The notes under the pieces: generated by a model
Databases searched by the model: none
What the model saw: only the letters and a program-made list of their open reading frames with translations
Told to the model about the DNA's origin: nothing
Translations under genes and position numbers: made by a program
Assembly: GCF_016785945.1 (NCBI RefSeq)
Contig: NZ_JAEMEF010000002.1
Location: forward strand, 186,001-250,000
Length of the DNA stretch: 64,000 bases
Direction of reading: 5' to 3'
DNA from: Olleya sediminilitoris
GTDB lineage: Bacteria; Bacteroidota; Bacteroidia; Flavobacteriales; Flavobacteriaceae
Part shown: one piece after another, positions 62,415 through 64,000 of the stretch
Numbering within the stretch: position 1 is the first letter of the stretch
How the letters are laid out: each line of letters starts with the position of its first letter

Positions 62415-64000
62415 CTATAACTTCTCTTTTAAGTACTGGGCAGTTAAACTGGCTTTTTCTTTAACAACGTCTTCTGGAGTACCAAAAGCAACTAAATGAC
62501 CACCATTTTCACCTCCTTCAGGACCTAAATCAATAATATGATCGGCACATTTTATTAAATCTAAATTATGCTCAACCACAATAATTGAATGTCCTTTAGC
62601 AATTAAAGCATAAAACGATTTTAATAACTTTTGAATATCATGAAAATGTAAACCAGTCGTTGGTTCGTCAAAAATAAATAAGGCTTTATCTTTAGTGTTT
62701 CCTTTACCTAAAAAGGTTGCTAATTTTATACGTTGTGCTTCTCCACCAGATAAGGTTGAACTACTTTGCCCTAAAGCAACATAACCTAGACCAACATCTT
62801 GTAATGGTTGAAGCTTGTTTTTTATTTTAGTTACTCCGTTTTTATCAAAAAAGGCAATAGCATCATCGATAGTCATATTTAATATATCGTCAATGTTTTT
62901 ATCGGCAAAGGTGACTTCTAAAACTTCTTTTTTAAAGCGCTTGCCTTTACAAGTTTCGCATTCTAAATGGACATCAGCCATAAATTGCATTTCAATAGTT
63001 ACAACACCTTCACCTTTACAGGTTTCGCAACGTCCACCATCCACATTAAAACTAAAATGTTTAGCAGCATAATTGCGTATTTGACTTAATTTTTGCTTGC
63101 TATAAAGCGCTCTAATATCATCATAAGCTTTGACATAAGTAACAGGATTAGATCTTGAGGATCTACCAATTGGATTTTGGTCAATAAACTCGATATTTTT
63201 AATATTAACAAAGTTACCTTGAAGTTCAGAGAACTGTCCAGCTTTATCGCTAACACCTGTTAAATGTTTTTGAATAGCAGGATATAATATTTTTTTAACC
63301 AATGTACTTTTTCCACTTCCGGATACACCAGTAATTACAGTTAGCATCTCTAAAGGAAAGGATACGTCAATATTCTTCAAGTTATTTTCTCTTGCTCCAA
63401 TAACATCAATACTATATTTACTAGTACGTCTGGTTTTAGGGACTTCAATTTGAAGGGATTCGTTTAAATACTGTGCAGTTAAAGATTTAGATTTTAAAAT
63501 ATCTTTAAATGTACCGACTGCGACAACCTCACCACCTAATGTACCTGCTTCTGGACCAATATCTATAATTTGATCGGCTTCTTTCATGATGTCTTCATCA
63601 TGCTCTACCACAATTACAGTATTACCTAAATCTCGTAATTGTTTTAATACTAGTATTAAACGTTCGGTATCTTTTGGATGTAAACCAATGCTAGGTTCGT
63701 CTAGAATATACATGGATCCAACCAAGCTACTACCTAAAGAGGTGGCTAGATTAATACGTTGACTTTCACCACCAGATAAGGTATTTGACTTTCGGTTTAA
63801 GGTTAAATAATTTAAACCTACATTATGTAAAAATTTTAGTCTGTTTTTAATTTCGACTAATAATCGTTCTGCAATTTTAGTATCGTATTCATTTAATTTT
63901 AAGTTCTCAAAAAATACGGATAACTTGTTTAAAGGAAGTTCGACTAAATCTGTAAGTGTTTTATCTCCAATTTTTATAAAATTAGATTCTGGTCTTAAGC
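62415..64000 (-). CDS. uvrA: Excinuclease ABC subunit UvrA (C-terminal part)
   Basis: The C-terminal 528 or so residues of UvrA; the frame stays open to the end of the window, so the gene starts beyond 64000. The ATG at 63725 is internal: just before it lies LSGGESQRINLATSLGSSL, the signature of ATPase domain I, followed by YILDEPSIGLHP. Domain II has GVSGSGKSTLVKKIL, the zinc finger CETCKGEG...CETCKGKR, LSGGEAQRIKLATFL and FIFDEPTTGLHFHDI. UvrA recognises DNA lesions in nucleotide excision repair. Spacing to the next gene downstream is 248 bases. Confidence 0.97.
   Translation of the reverse strand, partial: LRPESNFIKIGDKTLTDLVELPLNKLSVFFENLKLNEYDTKIAERLLVEIKNRLKFLHNVGLNYLTLNRKSNTLSGGESQRINLATSLGSSLVGSMYILDEPSIGLHPKDTERLILVLKQLRDLGNTVIVVEHDEDIMKEADQIIDIGPEAGTLGGEVVAVGTFKDILKSKSLTAQYLNESLQIEVPKTRRTSKYSIDVIGARENNLKNIDVSFPLEMLTVITGVSGSGKSTLVKKILYPAIQKHLTGVSDKAGQFSELQGNFVNIKNIEFIDQNPIGRSSRSNPVTYVKAYDDIRALYSKQKLSQIRNYAAKHFSFNVDGGRCETCKGEGVVTIEMQFMADVHLECETCKGKRFKKEVLEVTFADKNIDDILNMTIDDAIAFFDKNGVTKIKNKLQPLQDVGLGYVALGQSSSTLSGGEAQRIKLATFLGKGNTKDKALFIFDEPTTGLHFHDIQKLLKSFYALIAKGHSIIVVEHNLDLIKCADHIIDLGPEGGENGGHLVAFGTPEDVVKEKASLTAQYLKEKL

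Noticed and set aside
63725-63725. ATG at 63725 as the start of a 436-residue ABC protein
   Set aside because: The frame is open to the window end and encodes UvrA sequence (LSGGESQRINLATSLG) before this ATG, so it is internal.
1-64000. Mobile elements, prophage genes, tRNA or rRNA genes
   Set aside because: No transposase, integrase or phage protein motifs, no flanking inverted repeats around a transposase-sized frame, and no tRNA cloverleaf or rRNA sequence was recognised.

Overview
The window reads as a stretch of chromosome from a marine-type member of the Flavobacteriaceae (phylum Bacteroidota). The evidence is strongly AT-rich DNA, several upstream regions with the Bacteroidota promoter form TTG-N20-TAnnTTTG, a men (menaquinone) gene set, a CAL67264-type small membrane protein beside ettA, carboxypeptidase-like/TonB-plug outer-membrane proteins, and a probable sulfonolipid gene pair. 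I see no rRNA, tRNA, CRISPR array, phage or insertion sequence. Genes are dense and no gap exceeds 300 bases.

Layout. 1-10000: menaquinone block, with the 3' part of menD, then menB-menA-UPF0173 hydrolase-menC-CPBP protease-menE. Between menD and menB lie a DUF2853 gene, a CvfB-like RNA-binding protein and three divergent tandem paralogues on the minus strand. 10000-20700: a TonB-plug/VWA fusion protein, an acyl-CoA carboxylase beta subunit with a downstream lipid-anchor-like unknown, an FMN reductase-MarR-pirin operon, a small membrane protein with EttA, and a metallo-beta-lactamase-fold lipoprotein.

20800-30400: eight same-strand genes that I regard as the most interesting locus. They encode a large coiled-coil protein, an unknown soluble protein, an AAA+ ATPase, a NudK-like Nudix hydrolase and four proteins of unknown function, three of them with membrane segments. 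The set suggests an envelope-associated coiled-coil/AAA+ machine. 30400-38700: GNAT, hutG, hutI, a Crp/Fnr regulator, fumC and an orphan HisKA_2-type sensor kinase. 38700-44700: a 57-residue membrane protein, a large TonB-dependent outer-membrane protein, an ArsC pair (one without the catalytic cysteine), prfB with its programmed +1 frameshift, and threonine aldolase.

44900-54600: a repeat-built OmpA-domain protein, YbaB, a secreted prolyl oligopeptidase, a PLP lyase followed by an alpha-oxoamine synthase (probable cysteate synthase and cysteate fatty acyltransferase for capnine/sulfonolipid), a GNAT-like protein and an outer-membrane transporter-like protein. 54700-60200: a surface-glycan group (DUF4834, YfhO, glycosyltransferase, flippase). 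60270-62170: two secreted paralogues built on a 16-residue repeat, each preceded by a sigma-54-like -24/-12 sequence. 62415-64000: the C-terminal part of uvrA, running off the window.

A 16-base word occurs exactly three times (menD, menE, and between yfhO and the glycosyltransferase), which suggests a dispersed short repeat.
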